From Steinernema hermaphroditum (lineage: Eukaryota; Nematoda; Chromadorea; Rhabditida; Steinernematidae), in contig CM059624.1 of assembly GCA_030435675.1 (NCBI GenBank), forward strand, positions 5,852,769 through 5,916,768: a stretch of DNA of 64,000 nucleotides, read 5' to 3'. The stretch's first letter is position 1. Each line of letters begins with the position of its first letter. A model generated the notes under the pieces. The model saw only the letters and a program-made list of their open reading frames with translations. It searched no databases and was not told where the DNA came from. A program made the translations under genes and the position numbers. Positions 1-10,683 of the stretch are shown here, in pieces.

Positions 1-49
1 TTGCACTTCTGTGCCGCTGAACACCCTTATGTTATCAGCTGGACACGTC

Positions 50-121
50 AGCAGCGTGGCGCAGTGGAAGCGTGCTGGGCCCATAACCCAGAGGTCGGTG
101 GATCGAAACCACTCGCTGCTA
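50..121 (+). tRNA. initiator tRNA-Met (CAT)
   Basis: A 72-nt cloverleaf. The 7-bp acceptor stem pairs AGCAGCG with CGCTGCT and is followed by discriminator A. The anticodon stem is CTGGG/CCCAG around the loop CCCATAA, with anticodon CAT at 82-84. It has the eukaryotic initiator hallmarks: an A1-U72 terminal pair, three G:C pairs in the anticodon stem, C33 in place of U33, and an ATCGAAA T-loop in place of TTC. It therefore delivers the starting methionine rather than internal methionine. No intron is present. Confidence 0.97.
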
Positions 122-869
122 GTTTTTTTCTGCCTTTTTGGACGATACAGAGTCCGTAATCGCGGAGCCGCCTGTGATTAAGAACGCCGCGTCCGCGATC
201 TTTGGACCTGTGCCAGGACAGTCTTGCACTTCGGAAATGTTTTCGTTTTTGGATGTTTTCGGGAAGAGCAGTCACGTGCTCTCCAGTTCCGTCCACATAC
301 ATTCTCACGCGAACTGCAGAAAACGTTTTTATTGCAGGACCGGTCCAACGCGTCTTAAGCGATGCACTCAGCCATAAAGTGTGCTCGTCCCTAGCTGTCA
401 GTAACCGACGTCCATGGCGGTGTTTACCACCGACGCTATGATAAGAGAAGCAAAAACGTAATATGTGGTTGAGGCTATGTTGATAAGAGCGAGAAATGAA
501 GCTTAGGAGTGGCAGCAAAAGCGCTCGACGCAGCTGACTGTCACGAGGATACAATGTAATTTGACTTTGACGTCTCAAGAGAAGATTAAGACCCACTTTT
601 CGCGCCCCTTTCAGCTCCAAAACAGTCTTAACTCAGCCTTCAGACGCGAAATCAATGTGAACACAACAAGTGGGCCACGTGAATCATTGGTAAACACCCA
701 AAAATAAACAAAAACGGACTCCTGCATATCTGCATGGAAGATTTATGATCTCCGATGTGGACAGCGGCAAGTGGGGAATGTGTGGAGTGCCTTGTTGTCA
801 TGGCTACGCCTCCATCAATACTTTTATTTTCGCGCTGCGTTGGTGGCGTTTCCGGATTCGCCGACGACC
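122..869. other. no gene recognised
   Basis: Between the tRNA and the first coding exon at 870. A 190-codon open frame on the minus strand runs straight through the tRNA and looks accidental. The bases just before 870 should hold the promoter or leader of the next gene, but I see no definite element. Confidence 0.4.
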
Positions 870-2763
870 ATGGAAGACGAAGAGGAGAAGATAGGCAACT
901 TCTCGTTTATGATTCCCTATGCTTTGATCGGAAACCTTAATGGAACGATCGAGCAGTACAAAAGCCTCAACTTGGACAATGTTTTCGGTACGATTTTATG
1001 CGCGTTCTGAATTTGTGCTTAATTGTACTTTTTAGAAGAATACCCATGGTTATTCTGGGTTCTTCTGGTGGGACTGGCCGCCTTCGCCATCTTCCTCATC
1101 GTGGTCTGTAATTATCGTCGAAATAGAGACATTACGGACACCGTTTATAGGTGACAATTTACTGCATCTCCAAAAATAAAAAGAAAGTCATCAAAAGAGA
1201 AAGCGAGGGATTCTCTGGATTATATGGCGATGGACTGAGTGACATCGAATTTGCGGGGAGGTATGTTGGGATTAAAAACTGAAGGTATAGCAGATGTAAG
1301 CATATGACTAGCCTGCAGTGGAGTCTGCGATGCACGTACTAAGTTTGCACCTACGGGGCTCACTTCGCTCGCCGCAATATACGGCAATTTTCTTTTTTGT
1401 CTAAGTGTCTAAGTAGTCTAAGTGGGCTATGTACAAAAGTCGCGAAGCACATGCAAAAGAGCTTTGCATCTAATGATAAAACGCCAAAAAACCGCCGAAA
1501 AAAGGCACGAAGTTGTTAAGACAACAGGGCTCGCCCTCCAGGTTCGCGTTAAATCCATAGGTGCAGTCCTAAGCCGGAGCCTATGAGTAATGAAGGACAT
1601 ACCATCATTTTGACCTTTGGAAAGTCCCAAAAAGTAACGCATTATTTCAGGAAACTTCTAAAATTCGTTGCTAAGCGAGTGAAGAGAAAACGGAGTTCTG
1701 CTCCCCATGCACCTCAGATCAATGAGTATTCAGGTAAGGCTGCATTACCAAACAGATCGTAGATGGCCCCTAGCCCTAAGCAAAAGATTTGAATAGAGGA
1801 AAAAGACGCATTTACGCCAAGCCTTTGCATTTCTGGAAGAAAAAGATGATTTCTGTCGAACAAAGAGATACTCCGCCGCGCTGAATCACAATCGGCCGTT
1901 CGCATGAACGATAGTTTCCATTGTGAGTCATCTCTGTCTGGACATTATGCGGTGCAAAATAAGCCAAAGATGGCCAAAAGACCTTCGTAACAGGGCTTAT
2001 AACTGACACAAATACACCACTACCGAATGGAAATCGAAAGCAGTGATTCTTATCGAATGTTTACAGAGCACAGCAAGTGCCAGGAACACAACTTTGACGT
2101 TTCCCCTACTTTGATAACAACGCAAAAGTACGATGTGCATTACACATCATAGTCGGAAATGTCTCACATAGAACAGTTTATGGGTTTATATTGGTTCGTG
2201 AGACGGTGTTCCAGGTCTTCTGGGAGCCGGGGTGATCATTGTGCTGCTCACTCATTGGTGAACCTCAGAGGAAGTGTGTGGAGCCGACCGATCGCTGGGG
2301 ACACAAATGAAACAGTGGAACAAGGCTTGCAGGCTTGATCGAACTCTATTGGCCCCGTAACTCGATCACAATGTTTCGTTGAGCTTGAATTCGGACTCGT
2401 GGATGTCACTGTTCACTGAGAACATCGATAAGGGTCACAAAACGGCCACACACAGCGTCCTTTCCGTTCTCTCCCTCGCATGGCGCGACCACACACATCG
2501 CTCCGTACATTTTTTCTCTGCTCTCTGCTCAGCACCGAAATTTAGGAGATGAAAAACTGCACGCGTACAGATTCCCGGAGCAGAATCTTCACTTCGCCGT
2601 TCCTCCGCAGGCGGTGAGCGGCGGCGTCACCGATCTGAAATTCGACCACCTCGGCACCGAAGTGACGCAAATCGTTGGAGTGCCGATGCTGAAAGTCGCC
2701 GAGGGCGATCGCCGTCCACTACCCGAAGTGAATCTCGATGAATTCGAAAACGTCGATTTGTGA
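870..2763 (+). CDS. single-pass membrane protein, unknown (5 exons)
   Basis: Five exons can be joined in one frame: 870-987, 1036-1142, 1184-1260, 1651-1733 and 2546-2763, giving about 200 aa. The N-terminal region is acidic and carries NFS and NGT glycosylation sequons. One hydrophobic segment (about residues 42-63, WLFWVLLVGLAAFAIFLIVV) is followed at once by NYRRNR, which predicts an outside N-terminus. The tail has a basic patch (KRVKRKR) and an acidic C-terminus ending NVDL. There is no signal peptide, so type III insertion is likely. Intron 2 uses a GTTTAT donor and is 41 nt, the usual size here. The last two junctions rest only on phase and open frame, so an additional exon in the 1734-2545 gap is possible. 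I do not recognise the family. It is the upstream gene of an operon-like pair. Confidence 0.6.
2215..2330. repeat. dispersed repeat, copy 1
   Basis: Shares interrupted blocks with 16240-16397: CTTCTGGGAGCCG, then CTCATT..., then ACCTCAGAG..., then CCGACCGAT, then ACACAAATGAAA, in the same order and orientation. It lies inside the long intron of the membrane-protein gene. The copies are diverged, with indels; the borders are approximate. Confidence 0.5.
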
Positions 2764-2881
2764 ATTATTTTCTTTTCCGGTTTTCATAAAATCGTTCCAC
2801 AATTCTTGTCCTCGCTTTTGCTTGCTTTAGCGGTGTTATCGTCGGTTACTTAGTTTCTTATAGTTTCTTTCTCCATTTCAG
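2764..2881 (+). promoter_or_regulatory. operon-like intercistronic spacer with trans-splice acceptor
   Basis: From the upstream stop (2761-2763) to the acceptor AG at 2880-2881 is 118 bp, the spacing typical of SL2-type nematode operons. It is T-rich and ends in a strong acceptor (TTTCTTTCTCCATTTCAG); the downstream ATG follows 18 nt later at 2900. No in-frame way of splicing the two coding regions together is convincing, so two cistrons fit better than one gene. Confidence 0.5.
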
Positions 2882-2899
2882 GAGCCTTTTCCAGAAGAA

Positions 2900-3709
2900 A
2901 TGCCGAGCGACGATATCGAAGAGGGCACAGTGAGGGTTGTCCGTCGGCAGCGGCGCATGGAACTGCGCCTGAAACGGCTGTTCGCCGACGGAGAAAGGTG
3001 CCGAAGCGTCGAAGTGAGAACTCCAGATTTGCTGAATAGGGAGGACCCGCTGGTTCGTACCATCGGCGACACGATGTGGATGAACAGTCCGCATTACTCT
3101 GAAGCCGCGCTCGAAGTGTTCAATGGTGGATATGACCCAGTCCTGCACGCTGCACAGCCGAAGATTGAGAGCTTCTTCGACGTCGCCTACAGTCACTTCG
3201 AAGGGACGATCGTTGATAAGACGAATCTGACGATGGTGAACCCCGGAATCGTGGGGAAATACGACATTCTGCTGACGGATCCGACAACAAACCAGCTTCG
3301 CGCTTTTTACGTTTTCCATGGAATGGCACCGCCCGGATCGTTCAACGAGAGGCTGAGAGTGCGGATGACCGTGAACGCTCTCTTCCGATGCATATGCACT
3401 GAAGATCCCGCGCTGGTATGTTCTTGTTATAAGTGCTCGCATAAAATGATATGCTTATTCCAGTGCATGGCTGAGAGGGGAGACTTGCTGACGCCGGAAG
3501 TGTTCGAAGAGTTCCGGGACGTGTACCCGAAATTGAAGCAGATGTACGATAGACTGATGGACGAGATAGAGTTGCAGAGAGAAAGACTGGAGCGCGAAGA
3601 AGAGCAGATGCAGCAGCTAGCGGAATTTCTGCAGCGCAACCCGTGGATCGCGTTCATAGTGAGGCGGTTGCGAATTATCACACTGCTCGCGCTTAATTTC
3701 ATTTTCTAG
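2900..3709 (+). CDS. unknown protein with C-terminal coiled coil
   Basis: Exons 2900-3415 and 3464-3709, 253 aa. The intron 3416-3463 has a perfect GTATGT donor and TTCCAG acceptor but is 48 nt with no in-frame stop, so keeping it would add 16 residues without breaking the frame. The N-terminal half (to about residue 170) looks globular, with an Arg-rich start (VRRQRR). Residues about 205-235 are a charged coiled coil (EIELQRERLEREEEQMQQL). The C-terminus is basic and hydrophobic (RRLRIITLLALNFIF) and could be a tail anchor. The start at 2900 is 18 nt after a splice acceptor, fitting trans-splicing. I do not recognise the family; co-transcription with the upstream membrane protein suggests a shared pathway, but this is only inferred. 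Confidence 0.75.
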   Translation: MPSDDIEEGTVRVVRRQRRMELRLKRLFADGERCRSVEVRTPDLLNREDPLVRTIGDTMWMNSPHYSEAALEVFNGGYDPVLHAAQPKIESFFDVAYSHFEGTIVDKTNLTMVNPGIVGKYDILLTDPTTNQLRAFYVFHGMAPPGSFNERLRVRMTVNALFRCICTEDPALVCSCYKCSHKMICLFQCMAERGDLLTPEVFEEFRDVYPKLKQMYDRLMDEIELQRERLEREEEQMQQLAEFLQRNPWIAFIVRRLRIITLLALNFIF

Positions 3710-4135
3710 TTGTTGCAAAGAATAGTTCTTTACAAATGTATCTTCGTGGTTCCATCACTCTTTTATTCAATTGCGTCGTCATCCTTCCCGTTGAAGCGGT
3801 TTTATATGTGCAATCCACGGACAGCGGGCGATAGTGGAGTGTTTTTATAGTTTTGCCCTCTTTGGCTACTCATAAGAAGTCGGTGGAGAGCCAATAGAGT
3901 GTTTTCAACAGGACAAGGTTCTAGAGTTTAGGTGCTTTCCCACAAGCTTGGCTTGCTGGATGAATGAGAACGCCTCGTCACTGAACACTCGTGGAAACAA
4001 ACTCGAGAGTAGCGGAACTTATTGCTCCACATCAATTCCGAAGTCACATCGAATAGGGAGTAGCGCTTCAAACGCAATCGAGAATGCATTTATTTGTTTA
4101 AGTTGTATCGTTATAAGTGAGAAAGTCATTTCCAT
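3710..4135. other. convergent intergenic region, no gene seen
   Basis: Lies between the 3' ends of the coiled-coil gene (+) and the first ATP-grasp gene (-). Both 3' untranslated regions must fall here. I find no further coding exon. Confidence 0.5.
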
Positions 4136-5436
4136 TCAGTTTGCCTTCAAACTAGGCCTCCAATTGTCAGAAATCCACTTGGCGTCTTTCAGTAGTTGGT
4201 GCCTGTCTTCACAGCGTAGCGTCAGAATGAGCAAATGTTTGTTGATATCCTTGGGTTGTTCCAGAATCGTTCCCAACGGTTTCAGCCACTTCGTCTCCAT
4301 TTCACTTTTGACGTTTTCCTTTTCGGGAAGAGGAGTGTATTCCGCGAAAACGCCCTTTCTCTGCGGGAACCAAAGAGCCAGTTCAGTTGGGCGCTTCCAG
4401 TAGGGATCGGCCCTTGGACGGTAGGTAGGATCTATATGGGACATTAGGAGCGCCGTCTCTTGACTAATTCCTAAAGAATCTGTGAACGACTGTGCCTAGA
4501 GCAGAGCCTTTACCACATGATTTGTAGCAGACGCTGTTGGTCCTCGATCCAGCCGGTCGATGTGCCAGTTCGACCAGCAGATAGTCATCTGATTTGGGGG
4601 TTTTCTGAAATCCCTGGACGCAGAAGATCTGAGGAGTAGATAGGTCTGAAGAAGAGGGCGCGTGCATCACGGCCCACGTATCTCACCTGTTTGTCTCCAT
4701 CTCGAAGAGCTCTTGATAGCCACTGCTTCAAGGATCTTCTGGAGGGGATCTTTTCGGCTCCTTGACATCCAGCGAGTGAAGTAGGTCGTTTGAATATCGG
4801 GTATCCTCCAAGAGTTTGTTCTATTTTTGAGAGGAGCGTGGGGATTTCTAAGTCGAGATTTGCAAAGTCGAGAGTGACCGACTTCGCTGTTGGAATGCCG
4901 TTTTTGAGAGCTATCTCTTTGACCAAGTTCTTATTGCGAATGTGGGATATGTCCGATAGGTAGGGTCCTAAAGCGTGACGTTACTGAAGATCAAAACAAC
5001 CAACACCTTTTAGTCCAAGTAGTTGCCTCAAGTTGCAAACAGGAGCTGCAGCGGATTCGTTGCCGTAGATCAGTTGCAGTTTGCCAAGGTCAACGACTTC
5101 CTTCAATTCGTTTCCCAACTGTTCCAAATCGGGGATGCGTACTTCGTCGAAATTGTGCACGTTCGCATAAGTGTTCCGCGAAGGCTAAATGGTTACTGTA
5201 GCCATGATGATCTGTATAATGCATACATCGAAGAAGAGGATCAGATCAAAGCAGGCGAGTGCCCCGTCGGTAATCAACGTCTTCTTGGAGACAAAGGCCA
5301 CCAGAGCGACGTCTCTGGGTTTGTGGAAGTCCTCCAATTCCAGAAAAAAGGAGGTCTTCGTTCTCACGATGATCGAGATGAGTCGTTTCTCCGCGGACCA
5401 CTTCTTGAAGAGCGCCACCTGCCCAGTAGTAAGCAT
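4136..5436 (-). CDS. ATP-grasp ligase-like protein, internally deleted copy
   Basis: Exons 5436-5227, 5184-5007, 4967-4687, 4628-4514 and 4470-4136 keep one frame and give 372 aa, against 454 aa for its neighbours. The N-terminal pre-ATP-grasp part (ALVAFV), the nucleotide-lobe strand (GGYPIFKRPTSLAG) and the C-terminal E-L-A-H-R-P-A-G-S-R metal and phosphate motif are all present. The exon encoding the EE..G.E segment and the following sheet (about 82 residues in the paralogues) is gone; only its last codons (IFCVQGFQ) survive. An acceptor placed exactly at IFC restores the frame, so a shortened protein is possible, but it lacks a core part of the fold. The introns after GFQ and before the KWLKPL motif are also absent. 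An in-frame TGA precedes the chosen ATG. Probably non-catalytic or a decaying copy. Confidence 0.75.
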
Positions 5437-6130
5437 ATTCAGTTGATATCACACGTTTCTCTCCATATTGTTTCCCCTCTTGCTTTTATATCAACTCTGG
5501 CTTTCGAGAAAGTCCAGTGAGGGCCAACTGTCGAGCAGTCCATTTTACAGTAAGACGAATGGTCGAGCGGGTGCGTCCAATTCGGACACAAATCGGCGCC
5601 CTTTCCGTGTGAACGGACTTGTTTGGCTCTCAAGAGGAGATCAACTCGAGGTCGGCGTTTCGCAATTTGAGATCAATGGGCGGTTAGAGATTATGAGTGA
5701 TTTGTTTGAATCACTACAGAGCAAACAACAATTCTGGTTTTGATATCACCGTTCGAGGGAAAGGATGTTTGATGTGTATTTTTAGTCGACTTCACAACAC
5801 GTATTCAGAATGTTCTATCATTAGAATTTTTGTATTGGCGAAGCCCTGTATTTACGGCCGATTTGATGTAAATTTGGTAGGAGGCTGAGAACATTCATTG
5901 GTAGATCTGTCCTTCCGTTTGACGCAGGACATTACGTTTATACTGTGCTTACGTTTAACTGTTAATCCGTAGAGACGGAATGCACGCGGCTATGGTACGC
6001 TTTTAATGAACCAGATGCAATCCATAGCCACGGGAAGTGGCCGTAATAGTGATATTGTGAGTTTATCTTCTTGTATCTTGTGAGACGTTTTCGGCACTAT
6101 TTAGTTAGGATTCATTTATGTTGGTGTGGT
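5437..6130. other. intergenic, no gene recognised
   Basis: Separates two tandem minus-strand ATP-grasp genes. Only short frames without family resemblance are present. The upstream sequence of the deleted copy and the 3' region of the next copy must lie here. Confidence 0.4.
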
Positions 6131-8080
6131 TCAAGTGACAATAGGCTTTAATTTCGGCATCCAGTTATCGGCGATCCATCTCGCTTCTTCTAGCAGCTTA
6201 TCAGGATCGTCGTTCTTGACAGTCAAGTAAACCATCTGATGGCTCATTAATTTAGCCTTTGAAAGAAGACTTCCAAGTGGTTTAAGCCACTTGACCTAAA
6301 TGTTTCATGCTGTTCCAATTCATAAACACGAATAAGATTACTGTAATCTCACTGGAAACGTTTTCTTTCGGCAGTGGGGTGTACTCTTCTAGAACTCCTT
6401 TTTGACACGGGTACCACAAGTATATCTCGTTGTTGGGAGCTGATTTGTTGACAACTGGCCGGTAGGTAGGATCCATATGGCTCATGAAGAGAGCCGTCTC
6501 CTGGCACACTCCACACACCTTGTGGCAGACCGAATTTATGCGATTTCCAGCGGGTCGATAGGAGCATTCGACGAAGACATAGTCTTCTGAACGCTCTTTT
6601 CTCTAAGGCAATGATTCTTGAAGAAGCATCGGTCTCTGCAAAACCTGAAATCCTTGGATGGTAAAGATGTGAGGTCTTGGCGGTCTCAGGGCGGCGACGA
6701 CTCTTGACACGAATGTCTCTATATTTGGAAGTTCGTGTTGAGCATTGTCGAAGGTATCCATCCTCAGGAGCAGGGGATGTCCAGTGTCTATGTGGAGTAC
6801 ATTCGACCATCCGAACTCCAGGAACCGTACGAGAAGGGGCTCGAAAGTGCCGTCGTTCAAGAGGCACACCACGGCGACCCACTCTCGTCCTGAGAGATAT
6901 TCTTCGATTAGGCAGACCTTTGTAAGCGAATCACTGAACAAGGTGGCAGCCAGCAATATTCACCTGCTTCTTCCCTCGATTTTCATCTAGCCATCTTCTC
7001 ATCTCCTCCTGACTTTCGATTGTCGCCGTTCCATTGCAGTCGGCCATGGAAGTGGGCCGAATGAAGACCGGATAGCTTCCAATCCGTTCTTCTATTTGTG
7101 AAAGGAGTTGATGTGTCGAGAACGCCGACGAGAGACAAATGGGGATGGACCTCGCCGTTGGAATTCCGCTCTTTTTGACGGCGTCGATCATCAGGTCTTT
7201 GTTCTGTATTCGGTGCACATCTGCTGGTGATACACCTAAAGTCTTCTGCTGGCAAGCTTATGCGAAAATCAAGCAGTTATTGAGAGGAAGTTGATGTCTA
7301 ATCGCCTTGCAAGAACAGGAGATTTACGATGCAAAAAATGTCATTACTTATGATTATCCCAAAAGTTTCACCACAGTTTCTGTGTCAAAGACTAGTTGTG
7401 CATTTTGTGCGCTGAACTCTGGACCTCATGCCTGAGAATCCCATATTTGCTCGGTTTGAGAATCTCATATTTGCCCGGAAGAATAATAAACATCATCGGA
7501 AATGTAGAGTAAAGTTTATTTATGTTTGATTACCTATGCTATGTTTGCTTTTCACTATCTTTATGAAAATCAAAAGCGTTCCGCCGTGAGATCTAATCTT
7601 GAAAGTCATGCGAAGACGTGCGTTTTCAAAGCGATCACAGTACATACATTTCACTCCGAGGCGCTCTCCGAGTCGAGCGACCTCTCTGTTCGCCGATTCT
7701 TCGGTCAGCAAGAGTTCGATCTTCGACTTGTCCCCGACTACTTCCACCAATTGATCACCGAAAGCGTCTTTGTCCGGAATTCTCACGTCTTCGTAGCTGT
7801 CCACATCGTAGAATTGATTGCGGCTTTGCTAGGACAACACTCCCTTGAGTAAACAAGCCCAACTTACGTCATAGAAGACAACTAGGTCAAAGCACTTTCT
7901 GATGTGGTCGCTGATTGTCCCCCGGTTCTGTTCAGGGATAAAGGCCACCAGTCCTGCGTGTTCAGGTTTGGTCAATCCTTTCATACAAGAGAAGAATACA
8001 GTCTTCCTTCTGATGACGACGAAGATCTTCTTCTTCGAAGTCGCCAGTCGACGCAGCACCTCTCGTTCTTCGGGTGACAT
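6131..8080 (-). CDS. ATP-grasp ligase-like protein
   Basis: Six exons: 8080-7868, 7828-7648, 7235-6964, 6917-6645, 6602-6342 and 6295-6131, 454 aa. The phases match the copy at 10684-12262 and exon lengths are identical or within 3 nt. Domains in order: a Rossmann-like pre-ATP-grasp region (IFVVIRR...GLVAFIP), the ATP-binding lobe (SYPVFIRPTSMADCNG), the CLIEEYLSGREW strand, and the ECSYRPAGNR motif that in ATP-grasp enzymes supplies the Mg- and phosphate-binding Glu and Arg. These enzymes join a carboxylate to an amine using ATP; the nearest look-alikes are carnosine-synthase/BacD-type amino-acid ligases, but substrates cannot be read from sequence. Intron 2 is unusually long (412 nt, against about 41 nt in the paralogues). 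The ATG lies 3 nt after a TTTTCAG acceptor, fitting trans-splicing. Confidence 0.85.
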
Positions 8081-8539
8081 TTTCTGAAAAGAACAACAGA
8101 TTCTCGATATCGGTACGATAAAATCGGCATTCTACAGCCTCAAGGCCAAAACAGCGCCGATCTTCGTTCACTTGTTTTTAGAATTTGTTTGGGCGTGTTT
8201 TGGCCTCGCGTCATCCGAGTGTGTTTGCGCGAGGCATATCGTTGTGTTGCGGCTGTTGTGGCTAGGATTGGCAATAGATTTAAGAGTTATTGCAACTTGC
8301 TGCCAAGCCACATGCGTTCGATCTCTCTTTGGTCGGTGTCCTGTATAAACATGATTCATTTTCTGCACAAAATATAATCCGTCTATTGGCTGTGGGAATT
8401 ACGTAAAGCAGATTGTTTTTGCCTCGCGCCACTCTATCCAGCGGATCAAAGCCGAAAAGTCATTTTTCCGTGGCTATTTTCGTACCGCAGTCTCTTATTT
8501 CTGGAACCGGAGCGCTGTCTGTAATTTTCAGGCACCAAA
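8081..8539. promoter_or_regulatory. divergent promoter region between two ATP-grasp genes
   Basis: About 460 bp lie between the oppositely oriented starts at 8080 (-) and 8540 (+), so both promoters must be here. Each gene is preceded by a likely spliced-leader acceptor: a TTTTCAG just before the minus-strand ATG, and ATTTTCAG ending at 8531, followed by 8 nt and the plus-strand ATG. I see no clear TATA box. Confidence 0.45.
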
Positions 8540-10286
8540 ATGAGCGTCTCCGTGGAGAGTAGCCGGCTTGTTCCACCTTCGACCGAAAGGAAAATCTCTG
8601 AGTCTTCCGATTCCTCGACTAACGCCGTTCTCACGTCGTCCGATAAAGAGGCTCTGGCCACTTTTGCGAAAACAAAGAAGAAGATCGCCATTATCGTGAA
8701 GCGGAAGAGGGACTTCTTTCGGCATCTTCCCGACCTAACGATCAATCGCCCCACGGATATTGCCCTCGTTGCTTTTGTGCCCGATGAGTCGAAACCCAAC
8801 ATTAGACCTGAAGTAGCAAAGTGCTTTGATTGGATTATCTATTATGATGTGAGTTTTGGTGTCTGTAACCCCCATTCACTTCTCTTTTCAGGACACGGAT
8901 AATTATTTCTATGGCGCAAAATCGTTGGATGAGATCAAACTTCCAAACCTTCATGTTTTCGGGGATGAACTCGTGGAGGTCGTACCCAAGGATAAGATAC
9001 TTCTCATTCACTCCGAAGAAACGTCGATGACCGAAGTCGCTCGAGTCAGAGAGCGACACGGATTAGAAGGTGATTCACGAAACTCCTTGTTTTAAAACAA
9101 AGATCTCTACAGGACCGAAAATAGCCGACATCGACCCTATTCGTCGAAAAGATCTGGTTTATCAGAGAGCTAGAGCCGCCGGAATCCCTATCGCTAAAAC
9201 CGTTTGCATCGATTTTGCCCATCGCCGAGATAAGGAGGCTATCATCGAAGAGATAACCGAGACAATAGGCGATTTTCCGATGTTTGCCAAGAGAGTCATG
9301 TTGACTGGAGGTCTTGGGATGGCCAAAATCGACAATGAGGAGGGGCTGGAATGCTGGCTGGATGGGCAACTTAAGGAAAGACACACCACTGTAAGGCTAC
9401 ATTCTCTTCCTCTACTACTTCTATCGATGCACAGCCCTATGTAATCCAAGAGTTCATCAATGCTCGTGAATTTACAATTGTCACCGTACTGCTCCAGAAC
9501 GGTGAATTTAAACCTCTTGCGATCAAGTATGTTGGAACCGAGAATCACCATGAATGCATCAAGACGGGTAGGCGCCGGACATGAACCCCGTATTGAAGCA
9601 TCTTCTAGGAAAGCCCATTGTATCTGTAATCGACGAATTCTACAAACTGAACAATTCAACATTCCCTAAAATCTACGAGTTCACCAAAAAAGTCATCGAG
9701 ACGTTCAAGCCTCGTCCTCCACATATCTTGAACATCCAAGGCTTCCAGGTACTTCTAAAAGTTGGAAACGAACAAACAATTTCCGTAGATCGGAGATCGC
9801 TATCTGCTCAGTGAACTCGCCTATCGACCAGGCGCCGAACGCATAAACACCACGCTCTACGCCACAACCGGTATCTCTAAAAGTCGACGATACATTCCAT
9901 TTGACGATCACAGGTTACAACCATTATACAGCGCTGATACTGTCGCATCTGGACCCAAATTATGTTCCAAGACCAGATCCTGAGTGGAAAGCGAGGATTT
10001 TGACCGGCTTCTGGTATCCTTTCAGGGAGGGAATCTTAGCGAGCCACAACGACTTGCCGAAGAAGCCACAAATACACGGAACGGTGGAGGTAGAGTGATG
10101 ATTTTTTGAAGGATTCTATGAGTATTACAGGCTGAATGGTACATCTCCCCAGGAAAGCGCCTTCAAGACGCCAAGTCGATTCTGGACATGACTGTGGGTC
10201 TAACTTTGGAATCAGCGACTGAAGAAGAAAGGGACGCTGATATCAAGTGGATCTCCGAGAACTGGGCTCCTCACATGGTGCAATGA
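8540..10286 (+). CDS. ATP-grasp ligase-like protein, divergent copy
   Basis: Eight exons: 8540-8848, 8892-9069, 9113-9390, 9435-9567, 9609-9748, 9789-9870, 9914-10089 and 10131-10286, 483 aa, all introns 40-44 nt. It opens with a Ser-rich extension of about 30 residues not found in the other copies. It keeps the pre-ATP-grasp region (ALVAFVP), the GDFPMFAKR strand, VIQEFINAREF (the EE..G.E position), HILNIQGFQ, and ELAYRPGAER as the metal and phosphate motif. It lacks the Cys-rich CHKVCGVCQE stretch conserved in the two 454-aa copies, having LYATTGYNHY there. One intron, after IKTG, is unique to this gene; the intron after TTG is shared with the deleted copy. Likely an ATP-dependent ligase with a different substrate from its neighbours; this is inference. 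Confidence 0.88.
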
Positions 10287-10683
10287 AGCGGGCCAAATTC
10301 GGTCGGAATGCAAAAGACGTATCGTTTCGAAAGCATTTAAGAAAGTCCTCTTTTATCTTCATCATCGTTTAATTTGCTATGTAATGTATCCTATATCAAT
10401 ATAAGCCATAAACCGTATCAACATAACTTCGAGAAGTAAGCATTTTGTATGGATTCTACGGAAGTTGATGGCACATACCGGGCTTTAGAACAATTTATCA
10501 AATCGCGAAAGAATTCCTGACACCAGTGACTCGATCTGAATGTCCACCGGTCTAATGCCGGCGCTCTGATGTCATGCACTACGAAGGATATGGGGTATTG
10601 CTTTATAAGATATAGCTAATTATTCAATGTATTTACACGATTTACAATTACTTATTTCGAAGAAATAAAGGAATGACTTCTCT
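10287..10683. other. convergent intergenic region, no gene seen
   Basis: Lies between the stops of two ATP-grasp genes that face each other. It is AT-rich and should contain both 3' untranslated regions. No coding exon was found. Confidence 0.5.

Noticed and set aside
48..620. 190-codon minus-strand open frame covering the tRNA
   Set aside because: It translates the antisense of the initiator tRNA and has no family features; chance frame.
1151..1183. 33-nt intron with GTGACA donor in the first membrane-protein gene
   Set aside because: A GTTTAT donor at 1143 gives a 41-nt intron of usual size and opens a longer frame with further supported exons.
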